Shown here: positions 1 to 10,387 of the stretch, in pieces
Position numbering within the stretch: the first letter of the stretch is position 1
Layout of the letters: each line of letters starts with the position of its first letter
Origin: Valencia hispanica
Lineage: Eukaryota > Chordata > Actinopteri > Cyprinodontiformes > Valenciidae
NCBI GenBank assembly: GCA_963556495.2
Contig: OY747702.1
Coordinates: 7,537,280-7,601,279 of the forward strand
Length of the DNA stretch: 64,000 nucleotides
Direction: 5' to 3'
Notes under the pieces: generated by a model
The model's database searches: none
What the model was told of the DNA's origin: nothing
What the model saw: the letters and a program-made list of their open reading frames with translations, nothing else
Translations under genes and position numbers: made by a program

Positions 1-346
1 TTCTTAATTATTACTTACTAGTCTTTTTAGTTCATTACTCTGAGTTAGTTCTCTTCTTTATTGTTTGTATTTTGGATGATCATTTTGTTAGTTCCTTTCT
101 GCTTGTTACTTTTCCTTCCTCTGTTCTTTCTGTTCTCTTCATGTCCTCCCTGCTATTCTGCTTCCGTTCTCAACTGTGTCTTTTCCTAATCTCTCACTCC
201 CCACCTGCATCTGTCATTTTCCAATTCTTCTCAGTGTATTTAAGCGCTCTGGTTTCCTTAGTTCCCTGCTGGTTCCTACCTCTATGTTCCCAAGTTCCTG
301 CACATTATTTCTAGTTTTTATCCCTTGCTTTGCCGTATTCTCTGTA
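1..346 (+). repeat. Old interspersed repeat, cut off by the L2 insertion
   Basis: Pyrimidine-rich sequence. The stretch around 200-300 (a 'cacctgcatctg' block followed by a 'tatttaag' block) resembles the reverse complement of about 53060-53160, so both are probably copies of one family. The TATA-like 'tatttaag' is the most conserved-looking part. The sequence stops exactly where the L2 tail begins at 347. Small ORFs here are not coding. Family not identified. Confidence 0.4.
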
Positions 347-837
347 AATTCAATTCAATTCAATTCAGTTTATTTATATAGCGCCAATTCACAACAGATG
401 TCATCTCAAGGCACTTAACAAGAAGTCATTTGCCACGACTGTCTGGGGGTTTGAGAAGACAGAGCAGAGACACAGAAGGAACAGAAGATCTGATATAAGA
501 GAACTTTCTGTGTTACAGAAAGTAAAAAGTTGATAACAGGACACAGTGGATATGCAGTTACTGGGAGCATCATCCCAGTCGATGCCCCCTGTCCAACAGG
601 GCATTGCAGCCAAGCAGGATACCAGACCAGGTGTAGCTTCTATGGAGAGAAAAACACTGAGAGAAAACAAAGTTAACAGTCGAAATAACAGAATGTACTG
701 TAATACAACTGGACAGTCGTAGTAGAAGAGAAAGTAGCAGAGTGAAGAAAATTGGTAAGTCTGTCCTCCAGCAGTCTAAGCCTATAGCAGCATAACTACA
801 GAGATAGCTCAGGATGACCTAAGCCACTCTAACTATA

Positions 838-3158
838 AGCTTTATCAAAAAGGAAAGTTTTAAGCCTGGCCTTAAAAGTAAACAGAGTGTCTGCCTCACG
901 GACTACAGCTGGGAGCTGGTTCCACAGGAGAGGAGCCTGATAACTAAAAGATCTGCCTCCCATTCTACTTTTAGAAATCCTAGGAACTACAAGTAAACCG
1001 AAGCGAAGGGCTTTGTTGGGAACATATGGAACAATTAGATCTCTGATGTATGATGGAGGTTGATTATTAAGGGCTTTGTATGTAAGAAGAAGGATGTTAA
1101 ATTATATTCTGGATTTAACAGGGAGCCAATGAAGGGAAGCTAAACCCGGAGAAATGTGATCTCTCTTTTTAATATTCATCAGAACTCTTGCTGCCGCATT
1201 TTGGATCAACTGAAGGCTTTTAATGGCATTTTGTTGACTTCCTGATAGTAAAGAATTACAATGGCCAGCCTTGAGGTAACAAATGCATGGACTAGTTTCT
1301 CAGCATCACTCCTGGACAGGATGTTTCTAATTTTAGCAATATTCCGGAGGTGAAAGAAAGAAATCCTAGAAACCTGTTTAATATGGGATTTAAATGTCAA
1401 GTCTTGGTCAAACATAACGCAGAGGTTCTTTACGTTATTACTGGGGGCCAATTTAATGCCATCCAGATGAAGTGATTGACTAATCAGTTTCTGTTTTAGA
1501 ACTTCTGGTCCAAAGACAGCAACTTCAGTTTTGTCAGAATTTAAAAGCAAAAAGTTTAGGGTCATCCATGTTTTTATGTCTTCCAGACATGCCTGTAATC
1601 TACCTAACTGACTGGGTTCATCAGGATTTATGGATAAATATAGTTGTGTATCATCTGCATAGCTGTGGAAATTTATCCCATGCTGTCTAATGATTCTACC
1701 AATTGGGAGCATATATATGGTGAACATAATTGGTCCAAGCACTGAACCCTGTGGAACTCCACAAGTAACCCTTGAGAGTGAAAAAGATTTATCATTTAGA
1801 TGAACAAACTGGAATCTATCCGACAAATATGATTTAAACCAGCCTAGGGCTGTTCCTTTGATCCCCGCAACATGTTCAAGCCTTTCTAAGAGAATATTAT
1901 GATCGACTGTGTCAAAAGCAGCACTGAGATCTAACAAAACCAGAACAGACACAAGTCCATTATCTGAGGCCATGAGAATATCATTAGTAACCTTCACCAG
2001 TGCTGTTTCAGCGCTATGATGAGCTCTAAAACCTGACTGAAACTCTTCAAACAGCTCGTTACTGTTTAGATGCTCACAGACTTGATTAGCAACAATTTTC
2101 TCAAGGACTTTGGATAAGAAAGGAAGGTTAGATATAGGTCTGTAATTCACCAAGTCATCTTGATCAAGGGAAGGTTTCTTGAGTAAAGGTTTAATTACAG
2201 CTATTTTAAATTCCTGTGCTACGTATCCGTTTACTATGGATAGATTCATCATATCCAAAATGGGGCCAGGAACCAAATGGAACACTTCTTTAAATAATTT
2301 GGTTGGAATTTGGTCCAACATACAAGTTGAAGGTTTAGATGAGGCTAATATTTTTGATAATTCTGAAAGCTCGACTGAATAAAAACAGCCTAAGCACAAC
2401 TGAGGTTCTACAGTTCTTTCCAATGCTGCCTCATTTACTGAGGAAGAAGTAATCATGTTTGGGAGGATGCCAATGATTTTGGTTTTCATAGAATTAATTT
2501 TATTTATGAAGAATCCCATAAAATCATCACTGCTAAGAGCTGGAGGAATAGTTGGCTCAACAGAGCTATGACTCTGGGTAAGTTTGGCAACTGTACTAAA
2601 AAGAAACCTAGGATTGTTTTTATTCGCCTCAATTAATGATGAAAAATATGCTGTTCTAGCTTGTCGAAGGGTCTTTTTATACAGCAGTAGGCTGTTATTC
2701 CAGGTTAAATAGGAATCCTCTAGGTGTGTAGAGCGCCATTTTCTCTCCAACTTCCTAGTTTTCTGCTTTAAAGTACGCAACTCTGCGTTGAACCAAGGAG
2801 TCAGCCTCCTATGGCTAGCCACTTTCTTTTTTAAGGGGACTACACTATCTAATGCCAAACGCAATGAGGACGTAACGCTGTGAACCAGATCATCAATTTT
2901 TGAAGGGTTAGAGATAGAATTGCTGCCATCCACTGTGTTACTCTGAGACACTAAGGAAAGTAAGAATGGAACAAATTCTTGAAAAATGTTTACAGCATTG
3001 TCTGATAAAGCTCTACTATAATGACATTTTCTTTCAGATTTAAGATGGTCAGTTAAAGTAAATTCAAAAGTTATTAAGAAGTGGTCAGACAGGACCGGGT
3101 TATGTGGGTGGACTGTTATTTCCTCACACTCAATACCGTATGTCAGTACAAGGTCCAA
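838..3158 (-). pseudogene. L2 LINE ORF2, reverse transcriptase and C-terminal region
   Basis: A 650-codon open frame (3158-1206) holds the reverse transcriptase: 'NYRPISNLPFLSKVLEKI' near residue 340, 'DLSAAFDTVDH' (410-420), 'GVPQGSVLGP' (467-476) and the catalytic 'YADD' at 500-503. A one-base loss near 1275 shifts the frame. The usual L2 C-terminus continues in the next frame ('SLQLIQNAAARVL') to about 838, with one in-frame stop near 1110. The sister copy at 4470-4950 has a sense codon there, so that stop is private to this copy. The catalytic domain itself is intact, which suggests fairly recent decay. Confidence 0.85.
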
Positions 3159-3679
3159 AGTGTGTTTACCCGAGTGGGTCGATCCCTGTACTTTTTGAGT
3201 AAAGCCAATTGAGTCTTAAATAGCATTAAAGGCTGCATTTAGGCTATCACTTTCAGTATCCACATGAATATTAAAGTCCCCCACTATAATAACCCTGTCA
3301 GTATTTAATACTAAATCAGATAAAAAAATGTGAGATCTGATCCAAGAATTGAGAGTAAATGCCTGGTGGACTATACAAAACCACAAACAAAAATGGTCTT
3401 AATGTTTTGCAACTTGGATGAGGAAAATTAAGGGTTAGATGTTCAAAAGAACTGTAGCTATCAATTAGACCAATTGATAGCTACAGTGACTAATTAGTAA
3501 ATCAGAACGGAAATGGTTGCAACTCCTCTTCCTCGCCCAGTATTTCTAGGAATGTGAAAATTTAAATGACTGGAAGGAGTTGACTCATTTATACTGACAT
3601 AATCCTCCTGCTGCAACCAGGTTTCTGTGAGACAAATGAAATCAATATGTTTATCACAAATCAAGTCATTTACTAACAA
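3159..3679 (-). pseudogene. L2 LINE ORF2, endonuclease domain remnant
   Basis: The segment starts in 'LICDKHIDFICLTETWLQ', where LTETWL is the hallmark of APE-type endonucleases of LINEs (the Glu binds metal), and continues with 'NTGRGRGVATI'. The later SDH motif appears as 'PVLSDHFLI' near residue 25 of the ORF ending at 1206. Between 3494 and 3159 the frame is lost through stops. The enzyme would nick target DNA to prime reverse transcription. Confidence 0.75.
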
Positions 3680-3926
3680 AGTCTTTGAGGAGAGATCTTA
3701 TGTTTAATAAACCACATTTAATAGATTTATTTTTCTGTTCAGTCAAAGTTGTATTTATTTTTATGAGATTTCCATAATTTGCTTTTGTTGGCTTAACTTT
3801 TAATCCATTTAAGTTTGGCCGTGGGCAAGACACTGTTTCTATAGGGTAATGGGTGGGTAACAGTACAGAAGCAGCAGAGAGGTGGGTTAAACTACGACTC
3901 TGCTTCCTGGTCTTGACCCTGGGTTG

Positions 3927-4246
3927 TCAGTGTTTTGGAGGACTAATAAATTCGGCCATATTCCTAGAAAGAAGAGCTGCTCCATCCAAAGTGGGATGGA
4001 TGCCGTCTCTCCGGATCAGACCAGGTTTTCCCCAAAATGTTCTCCAGTTATCAATGTAGCCCACATCATTTGCAGGACACCACCCAGACAACCATTGATG
4101 GAATGACAGCATGCGGTTAAACATGTCGTCACTGGTCCGATCAGGCAGGGGACCAGAAAAGATTACCGAGTTTGACATTGTTTTGGCAAACTTACACACC
4201 GAAGCAACACTAATTTTAGTGACCTCTGATTGGCGTAACCGGGTGT
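3927..4246 (-). pseudogene. L2 LINE ORF1 fragment with SGNH-esterase C-terminal half
   Basis: The minus-strand frame reads through '[13 protein letters not shown]' into 'FSGPLPDRTSDDMFNR' and ends with 'DGIHPTLDGAALLSRNMA'. The D-x-x-H of DGIH matches the final catalytic Asp/His block of SGNH hydrolases, and a GSND-type block is visible in the sister copy at 4995-5010. Fish CR1/L2 elements are known to carry an esterase in ORF1. Its role is unclear, with lipid or membrane binding proposed. The N-terminal nucleophile block is absent because the copy is truncated. The domain call is good; activity is impossible in this copy. Confidence 0.75.
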
Positions 4247-4248
4247 CC

Positions 4249-4466
4249 AGCCACTACACTAACCATGACACTGTTAGTTTTATGCCAGCTTTAATGGGAC
4301 CCATACCTTTAAAACATATTCCACAATTATATCAGCAGTCATCAAAATCCCTGCATCCATTGTCTATGCCTGCTTGTCCATGCATGGTCGCTAGTGCCTA
4401 TCTCCAGCGGCCATTGGGCGAGAGGCAGAATACATCCTGGACACATCGCCAGTCCATCGCAGGGCA
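4249..4466. repeat. Duplicated segment X, copy 1 (SINE 3' part plus flank)
   Basis: Nearly identical to 5108-5335 ('ccagccactacactaacc' to 'gcagggcaacac'). The first ~95 bases are unassigned. The rest is the 3' portion of the tRNA-derived SINE that is complete at 5205-5577. The two copies flank the deleted L2 copy, which points to a tandem duplication of the block L2 plus X. Confidence 0.7.
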
Positions 4467-4469
4467 ACA

Positions 4470-5107
4470 CAACACACAACTGGAGAGTCGTAGGAGAAAA
4501 GGAAGTAGCAGAGTGAAAAAAATTGGTAAGTCTGTCCTCCAGCAGTCTAAGCCTATAGCAGCATAACTACAGAGATAGCTCAGGATGACCTTAGCCACAC
4601 TAACTATAAGCTTTATCAAAAAAGGAAAGTGTTAAGCCTGGCCTTAAAAGTAAACAGAGTGTCTGCCTCACGGACTAAAGCTGGGAGCTGGTTCCACAGG
4701 AGAGGAGTCTGATAACTAAAAGATCTGCCTCCCATTCTACTTTTAGAAATTCTAGGAACTACAAGTAAACCTGCAGTCTGAGAGTGAAGGGCTCTTTTAG
4801 GAACATATGGAACAATTAGATCTCTGATGTATGATGGAGCTTGATTATTAAGGGCTTTGTATGTAAGAAGAAGGATGTAAAATTCTATTCTGGATTTAAC
4901 AGGGAGCCAATGAAGGGAAGCTAAAACAGGAGAAATGTGATCTCTCTTTAGTGATGTGATCTAATTTTAGTGACCTCCGATTGGCGTAACCGGGTGTCAT
5001 TACTGCCAGCGTGAATAACAATCTTACTGTATTTACGCTTTATCTTTAAATTGGTTTATTTTATTAAAATGCATTAAATGAACCTCCTGCTGTTCTGTCT
5101 GTGTTTT
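4470..5107 (-). mobile_element. L2 LINE copy 2, internally deleted
   Basis: 4480-4952 matches the 3' UTR and ORF2 C-terminus of copy 1 (about 708-1175). The sequence then jumps directly to ORF1 esterase sequence (4966-5030, with a '[14 protein letters not shown]' block). About 3 kb, including nearly all of ORF2, is missing. The motif 'gtgatct' occurs on both sides of the join, which fits a microhomology deletion. ORF1 extends ~85 bases further 5' here than in copy 1, so each copy preserves a part the other lost. Confidence 0.75.
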
Positions 5108-5204
5108 GGTCCAGCCACTACACTAACCATGACACTGTTAGTTTTATCCAAGCTTTAACGGGACCCATACCTTTAAAACATATTCCACATTTATCTCAGC
5201 AGTC

Positions 5205-5577
5205 ATCAAAATCCCTGCATCCATTGTCTATGCCTGCTTGTCCATGCAGGGTTGCTAGTGCCTATCTCCAGCGGTCATTGGGCGAGAGGCAGAATACATC
5301 CTGGACACATTGCCAGTCCATCGCAGGGCAACACAATACAGAGACACCATCCATGTAAACGCACACTCATACCTGAGGGGAATTTAGAGAGACCAACTAA
5401 CCGACAGTAAAAGTCATGTTTTTGCACTGTGGGAGGACTCTAGAGTACCCAGAGAGAACCCACTCACACACAAATATAACAGGTAAATTCCATGTAGAAA
5501 GACAGGTGGGGATTTGAACCCAGAACCTTATTGCTGCAAGGCAACAGTGCAACCAACTGCTCCACCAGACAGCCCTA
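5205..5577 (-). mobile_element. tRNA-derived SINE
   Basis: Read on the minus strand, a degenerate Pol III A box (5553-5564, TGGAGCAGTTGG) and B box (5510-5520, GGTTCAAATCC) lie at tRNA-like spacing. They are followed by the 'ggactgtgggaggac'-like and 'ccctgcgatggactgg'-like blocks of a common teleost SINE-type repeat. It abuts a Tc1 transposase relic at 5578. It is not a functional tRNA gene: the cloverleaf is not kept and the body is 3' extended. Confidence 0.65.
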
Positions 5578-5890
5578 GCGAAAATGTCTAAACAGTTTTT
5601 TGCCCAGTCTCTTTCTGATGGTTGAATCATGAACTCTGACCTTAACTTGAGGCAAGGGAGCCCTGCAGCGCTTTAGATGTTGTTCTGGGTTCTTTTGTGA
5701 TCTCCTGTGAAAGTCATTTTGGGAACCTTCTCCCCTGTTCAGTGTTTTCTCTGTTTGTCAGTAATGGTTCTCACTGTGGTCCACTGGAGTCTCAAAGCCA
5801 TAGAAATGGGTTTGTAATGATTTCCAGACTGATAGATGTGAGTGACTTTGTTTTTCATTTGTTCAACCTTTTAGGTTCAAGGTTTCGTTA
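5578..5890 (-). pseudogene. Tc1-like transposase N-terminal relic
   Basis: On the minus strand from 5860 one can read 'VTHIYQSGNHYKPIS', matching the helix-turn-helix region of Tc1-like transposases (V-x-x-IYQSGKGYKAIS type), and later a TTSKAL-like stretch and 'STIRKRLGK'-like residues in shifting frames. No terminal repeat or catalytic DDE region is left because the SINE joins at 5577. A second relic of the same family lies at 33715-34045. Confidence 0.55.
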
Positions 5891-6459
5891 TTAGTTCATT
5901 TGTGTTGGCTGAACACAGTACATAAATATAACAGAAAAAAGCAACATAATCTTGCTCTTGAATTTCTATTAATCACTGTGGAGTGGGTTGTTTTTTAGAT
6001 CAACCCTGCTCAAAGCAAGCACTGGCCCTAAATGAGATCATGGTTTAGCTCTCCATCAAACACTAATTTACCATAATCAATAAGAATTTACACTGCAACA
6101 TTCATATAATAAGTGTTAATAACAACAACAGTTATAAAGTGACATGTGAAAACACCACTAATTGGAGAAATGTACTGTGTTCAGTGAGTGGTAAAGTTAT
6201 AAGTGAACACCCCTCTGCAGCAGCTTCTATTTTCTGAGTGCATCTGTCCAGGACAGCAGATTTACCCCCCACTGAATAGTACAAGCAAAACATGCAGCTG
6301 CTGCAGACATTTTGATTTGTTCAACATAAAGATTTTTTTGAGTTTTAATTACACATTCTCAAAATAAAAGAGATTGTGTTACAATTGTAAGTACCCAGCA
6401 GCTCAAGCATCTCCAGAAGAATTATTAGAAAACTGCTTTACTTTCCGCTCACTTAGTCT

Positions 6460-6650
6460 CAATTCAATTCAATTCAATTCAGTTTATTTATATAGCGCCA
6501 ATTCACAACAGATGTCATCTCAAGGCACTTAACAAGAAGTCCTTTCAATACAATTATACAAACATTCCAATCAGTTAAAAAGTTTCCTATTTAAGGAATC
6601 CCAGCAGATTGCGTCAGTCATTGGCGTGAGGTTGGGCAGATTTCCAGCTA
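6460..6650 (-). mobile_element. L2 LINE 3' tail
   Basis: Begins with four AATTC units, then the 'gtttatttatatagcgcc' block shared with 368-385, continuing to the 'cagcagattgcgtcagtc' block. It is a 5'-truncated L2 insertion with only 3' UTR. 6651-6892 is unassigned, with a short tandem 'cattatgatat' repeat near 6768. Confidence 0.75.
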
Positions 6651-6892
6651 GCACAAACAAAAAAGTCAAACAGCATATTTTTAATGCTAAAAGAAAGATG
6701 ATATACCTCTACAGTGCAACCTTTTGCCACCTCTTCTTTTCTGAAAGGTGCACCCTGTCTTCTTATCATTATGATATCATTATGACAAATATGATTTGTT
6801 GTTTGCTGTCTGTCAACAGGAACCACTTCCTGAGATGTGTCCCGCCTCTCTTTGGCACACAGTGCACTCTGGAACACAGGGGCAAGTCAATC

Positions 6893-7350
6893 CAATAATT
6901 CAAATTCATATTCATAATTACTTTATTAATCCAAAAGGGAAATTAAATGTTGTTGTAACTCATTAAGCAAGTTCCTTCAAAGATTTGTTGTAGATGCTGA
7001 TGGATGTGGGCAGGGATGATCTCTTGTAGTGCTCTGCAGATCTGAAGAAGCCTCTGACTGAAGACGCTCTGTAGTTGTATGACAGTCTGATGTAGAGGAT
7101 GCTCTGGATCTATGGCGTCTTCTTTTCAACTCATCAGGGTTTTGTGGCTGTAGTTGAGGTATTATTTGAGCTTTTGTGATGTTAATCAGCTGCTGCCAGT
7201 TGTAAACCACCTTGTTGCCATGCTTATGCATCATAACAAATGTCCAAAAAGAAAAAGTATCAGCAAAAATCCTTCCAGCTGCACAGCATTCAAAACCAGA
7301 GAGAACAGTTGTCCACAAAAACAATGTTTCTACCAGAAATGGAAGAATAA
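6893..7350 (-). mobile_element. Short internally deleted LINE derivative, copy A
   Basis: On the minus strand the element reads from a 'ttcttccatttctgg' start, through a 115-codon open frame (7324-6977), to a 'ttaatttcccttttggatt' 3' end and a degenerate AATTC tail. It matches 10559-11015 almost perfectly. The 3' ~210 bases also match the 3' end of the LINE at 7809-10318, and the 5' part encodes an Arg-rich stretch (DELKRRRHRSR) typical of the start of CR1/L2-group ORF2. Its 5' end is truncated compared with copy B. Confidence 0.7.
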
Positions 7351-7808
7351 AATGATAAACAACAGGAAGTGTTGTTAGCGATTATTAACGCATTTATTCA
7401 TAATTTATCTTCAGTACAGAGTATGAGGTGAGGGTACTAGTTAGGCCTGAACATTTGTGCTCATAATTATTTTAGATATTTAAATATCATATTTTTTGGC
7501 CTGCAGTTACAACCTCTTAAATAGGTGGCACCCTTGTCGATCACCTATATACCCCTTGCCAAGAGCTGGCCGCTGGGCCTACCTTGGGTCTTATTTAGGG
7601 GATTTCTTGATTAGGCAGCAATCAAAGCTGGGTGTGGCTAATACATTTTCAGATGACTTTCAGTTGGATAGGCTATCTTACTTCCTTTAGTAAATTAAGT
7701 CACAAGAATTTCTAATTTTATCTTGTATTTACTTAAAATAGTTTTAAATTGCACTGTATTATATATTGAGATTATATATAATATTGTATTATATATTTTA
7801 TATTTATA
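7351..7808. other. No gene seen; AT-rich junction before a LINE
   Basis: Unassigned sequence ending in a strongly AT-rich TATA-type tract (7750-7808) into which the following LINE is 5'-truncated. No family or reading frame recognised. Confidence 0.4.
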
Positions 7809-7810
7809 CT

Positions 7811-8660
7811 GACACGTGGCTGCTGGATCATATCCCCCACTCCAATGTCTCTCTGCCAGGCTTCCTGTCTGTACGAGCAGACAGAGATCTGAAGACGAGC
7901 AGAAAAAGAAAAGGTGGTGGAGTAGCAGTGGTTGTCAACAACCGATGGTGTCATCCAGGACATGTTACTGTGAAGTGTCGTCTCTGCAGCCCAGATGTAG
8001 AACTCTTGGCAGTGAGTTTTTGTCCATATTATTTACCAAGAGAGTTTACCAGTGTAATTTTGGCAGTTGTTTACATTCCACCATCAGCCGTTGCCGACAA
8101 TGCATGTGATGTCATCAGTTCTGTTGCTGCTAAGCTACAGACACAGCACCCCAATGCAATTGTGGCAATATCTGGTGATTTTAATTATGCATCGCTCTCT
8201 ACTACACTTCCAACATTTCAACAGTTTATCAGCTGCACCACAAGAGAAAACAAGACCTTGGATTTGTTTTATGCAAATGTAAAGGAGGCATACACGTCCA
8301 AACCAAGACCTCCTCTGGGATAATCAGATCACAATCTTGTTTTTCTCTGTTCAGAATATAAACCACTTGTTCAGATGCAACCTGTGACAAAACGAACTGT
8401 GAGAAAATGGTCACAGGAAGCTGAAGAAGCCCTGCAGGGTTGTTTTGCAACCACAGACTGGATGACTCTTTGCCAAGCACATGGAGAGGACATCAATGCC
8501 ATGACTGAGTGTGTGACTGACTATATAAACTTCTGTGTGGACAACATCATCCCCACCAGAACAGTGAGATGCTTCCCTAATAACAAACCCTGGATCACCA
8601 GTTACCTGAAGGAACTGCTAAACAAGAAAAAAAGAGCCTTCAGGGAGGGAGACGGGGAAT
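7811..8660 (+). pseudogene. LINE endonuclease domain with premature stops
   Basis: The frame shows 'GFLSVRADRDLK', 'RKGGGVAVVVNNRWC' and 'AISGDFNYASL' (the GDFN metal or base-contact block), then a stop at 8321-8323 two bases before the 'SDHNLVF' motif. The same frame resumes after it and ends with stops near 8660 and 8692. A single substitution probably created the 8321 stop, because the codons on both sides stay in register. Confidence 0.8.
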
Positions 8661-8776
8661 AACTGAGGAGTATACAGAAGCAACTTAAGGTCTAGATCAG
8701 AGACAGCAAGGAGGCATACAGGAAGAAGCTGGAGAACAAACTACAGAGGGACAATATCAGAGATGTCTGGTCAGGA

Positions 8777-10234
8777 ATGAAAAAGATCACAGGTTTTAAG
8801 GACAGGAAGGATTGGATAGATGGAAGTCTGGACAGAGCCAATGAACTGAACATATTCTTCGACAAGTTCAGTTCAGGAACTAGCTTAGCATCCTCCTCTC
8901 CTGTTCCCAGTCAAACAGACATCCCACTCTCCTCTGATCAACAGCTTTCCTGTTACACCTCGGATGTTTTATCCTTCACCTCAGCCATGGACTCTTCTAA
9001 TTCCACAAGTTTGACTTCAACCAAGACAGGAAATGCTGCTACCCCCTTTGCCTCCCCCTCCCACTTGTCTGTCTCCAAAAGTCAGGTGAAGAGGCAGCTG
9101 GAGAAACTGACTCCTGTTGGCACCCCTGAGTAAGAAAACAAGAACGTATCAGGACCCACTGCAGTTTGCTTATCGCTGTGGAGTTGGAGTTGAAGATGCT
9201 ATCATCCACCTGCTTCAACCAACCCAATGTCATCTGGACAAAGCAGGCAGCACTGTGAGGATCATGTTCTTTGATTTCTCCAGTGCATTTAACACAATTC
9301 AGCCTGATTTGCTTTGTCAGAAACTCCTGAAGACACAGGTGGAGCTCTCAACAATCGCCTGGATCAATGACTACCTGACCAACAGACCCCATTTTGTGAG
9401 ACTGAAGAATTGTGTGTCAAACCAGGTGGTCAGCAGCACAGGAGCACCACAGGGGATGTACTCTCACCATTCCTTTTCACTCTGTACACCTCAGACTTCC
9501 AGTACAAACCAGAGACCTGTCATCTGCAGAAATACTCAGATGACTCTGCAATTGTCGGGTGTATCAGAGATGGACAAGAAGCTGAATACAGAGAGCTGGT
9601 GGACCGCTTTGTGACATGGTGTGGAAACAATTGTCTCACCTTGAATGTGAACAAAACAAAGGAGATGATTGTAGATTTCAGAAGAAACAGGGATAAGTCA
9701 AAAACTGTTTCCATCATGGGAGAAGAAGTGGAGGTGGTTGAGGAGTATAAATACCTCGGAGTTCACCTTGACAACAGACTGGACTGGAGGCGCAACAGTG
9801 AAACCGTCTACAAGAAAGGACAGAGCAGACTGTACTTCTTGAGGAAGCTTAGGTCCTTCAAGGTTTGCAGCAAGATGCTAGAGATCTCCTACAAGTCTGT
9901 TGTGGAGAGTGTAATCTCTTTAGCCGTCATCTGTTGGGGTAGCAGCATCAGAGCCAGGGATTTAAATTTAAATAGGCTAAACAACCTGATAAAGAAGGCT
10001 GGTTCTGTTCTTGGAACAACTGTGGAAAATCTGGAGATGATAATGCAAAGAAGGATTCTTCACAAAATCAAAAAAAATATGGACAACCCTGAGCATCCTC
10101 TTCATGAGACAGTCATACAACAACAGAGCGTCTTCAGTCGCAGGCTACTTCAGTTTCGCTTCATTACAGACCGCTACAGAAAATCCTTCCTGCCCACATC
10201 CATCATCATCTACAACAACTCCTTAAAGAATTAA
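8777..10234 (+). pseudogene. LINE reverse transcriptase with internal deletion and frameshift
   Basis: The linker frame (8777-9133) runs straight into 'YQDPLQFAY' in another frame. Roughly 100 residues of the fingers/palm usually found between these blocks are missing, so a deletion lies near 9120. The palm continues with 'FFDFSSAFNTI' and 'STGAPQG'; one base is missing near 9460 and the original frame returns for 'LSPFLFTLYTSDFQY' and 'YSDDSAIVG' (catalytic DD, in YSDD form). The C-terminal 'RRLLQFRFITDRYRKSFLP' block is intact to the stop at 10232. Confidence 0.82.
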
Positions 10235-10387
10235 TTATATGAGCTATACCCACACATTTAATTTCCCTCTGGGATCAATTAAGTATTTTTGAATTGAATT
10301 GAATTGAATTAATTTTTTTTTTATATATATATAGACCATGTAATATTTGGACAATCTGAGATATTTCTACATTGAATAAATGTTTTT

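Larger units (their letters stand above)
347..4248 (-). mobile_element. L2-type LINE retrotransposon, nearly full length, inactive (copy 1)
   Basis: Reading on the minus strand from 4248 to 347 the order is ORF1 esterase remnant, endonuclease, reverse transcriptase, about 490 bases of 3' UTR, then an AATTG-type simple tail (347-366). This is the layout of an L2/CR1-group non-LTR element, which copies itself by target-primed reverse transcription in the nucleus. The 5' end is truncated inside ORF1 and joins unrelated sequence at 4249. Endonuclease and ORF2 carry stops and frameshifts, so the copy cannot move itself. The same 3' UTR recurs at 4470, 6460, 10388/11027, 12936, 28165 and 49822, which shows that this family is abundant locally. 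Confidence 0.88.
7809..10318 (+). mobile_element. CR1/L2-group LINE (Rex1/Babar-like?), 5'-truncated and inactive
   Basis: Order: endonuclease from 'TDTWLLDHIPHSN' onward, linker, reverse transcriptase, C-terminal domain, short 3' UTR ('ccctctgggatcaatt') and a TTGAA simple tail at 10290-10318. The clade is judged from the 'DPLQFAYRCGVGVEDAI' and 'YLGVHLDNRLDW' blocks; the family name is uncertain. It differs from the L2 family at 347 in protein and 3' UTR, although both end in related simple tails. Confidence 0.85.

Noticed and set aside
5500..5577. Second possible tRNA gene
   Set aside because: The promoter boxes are degenerate and embedded in a SINE; no acceptor-stem pairing is visible.
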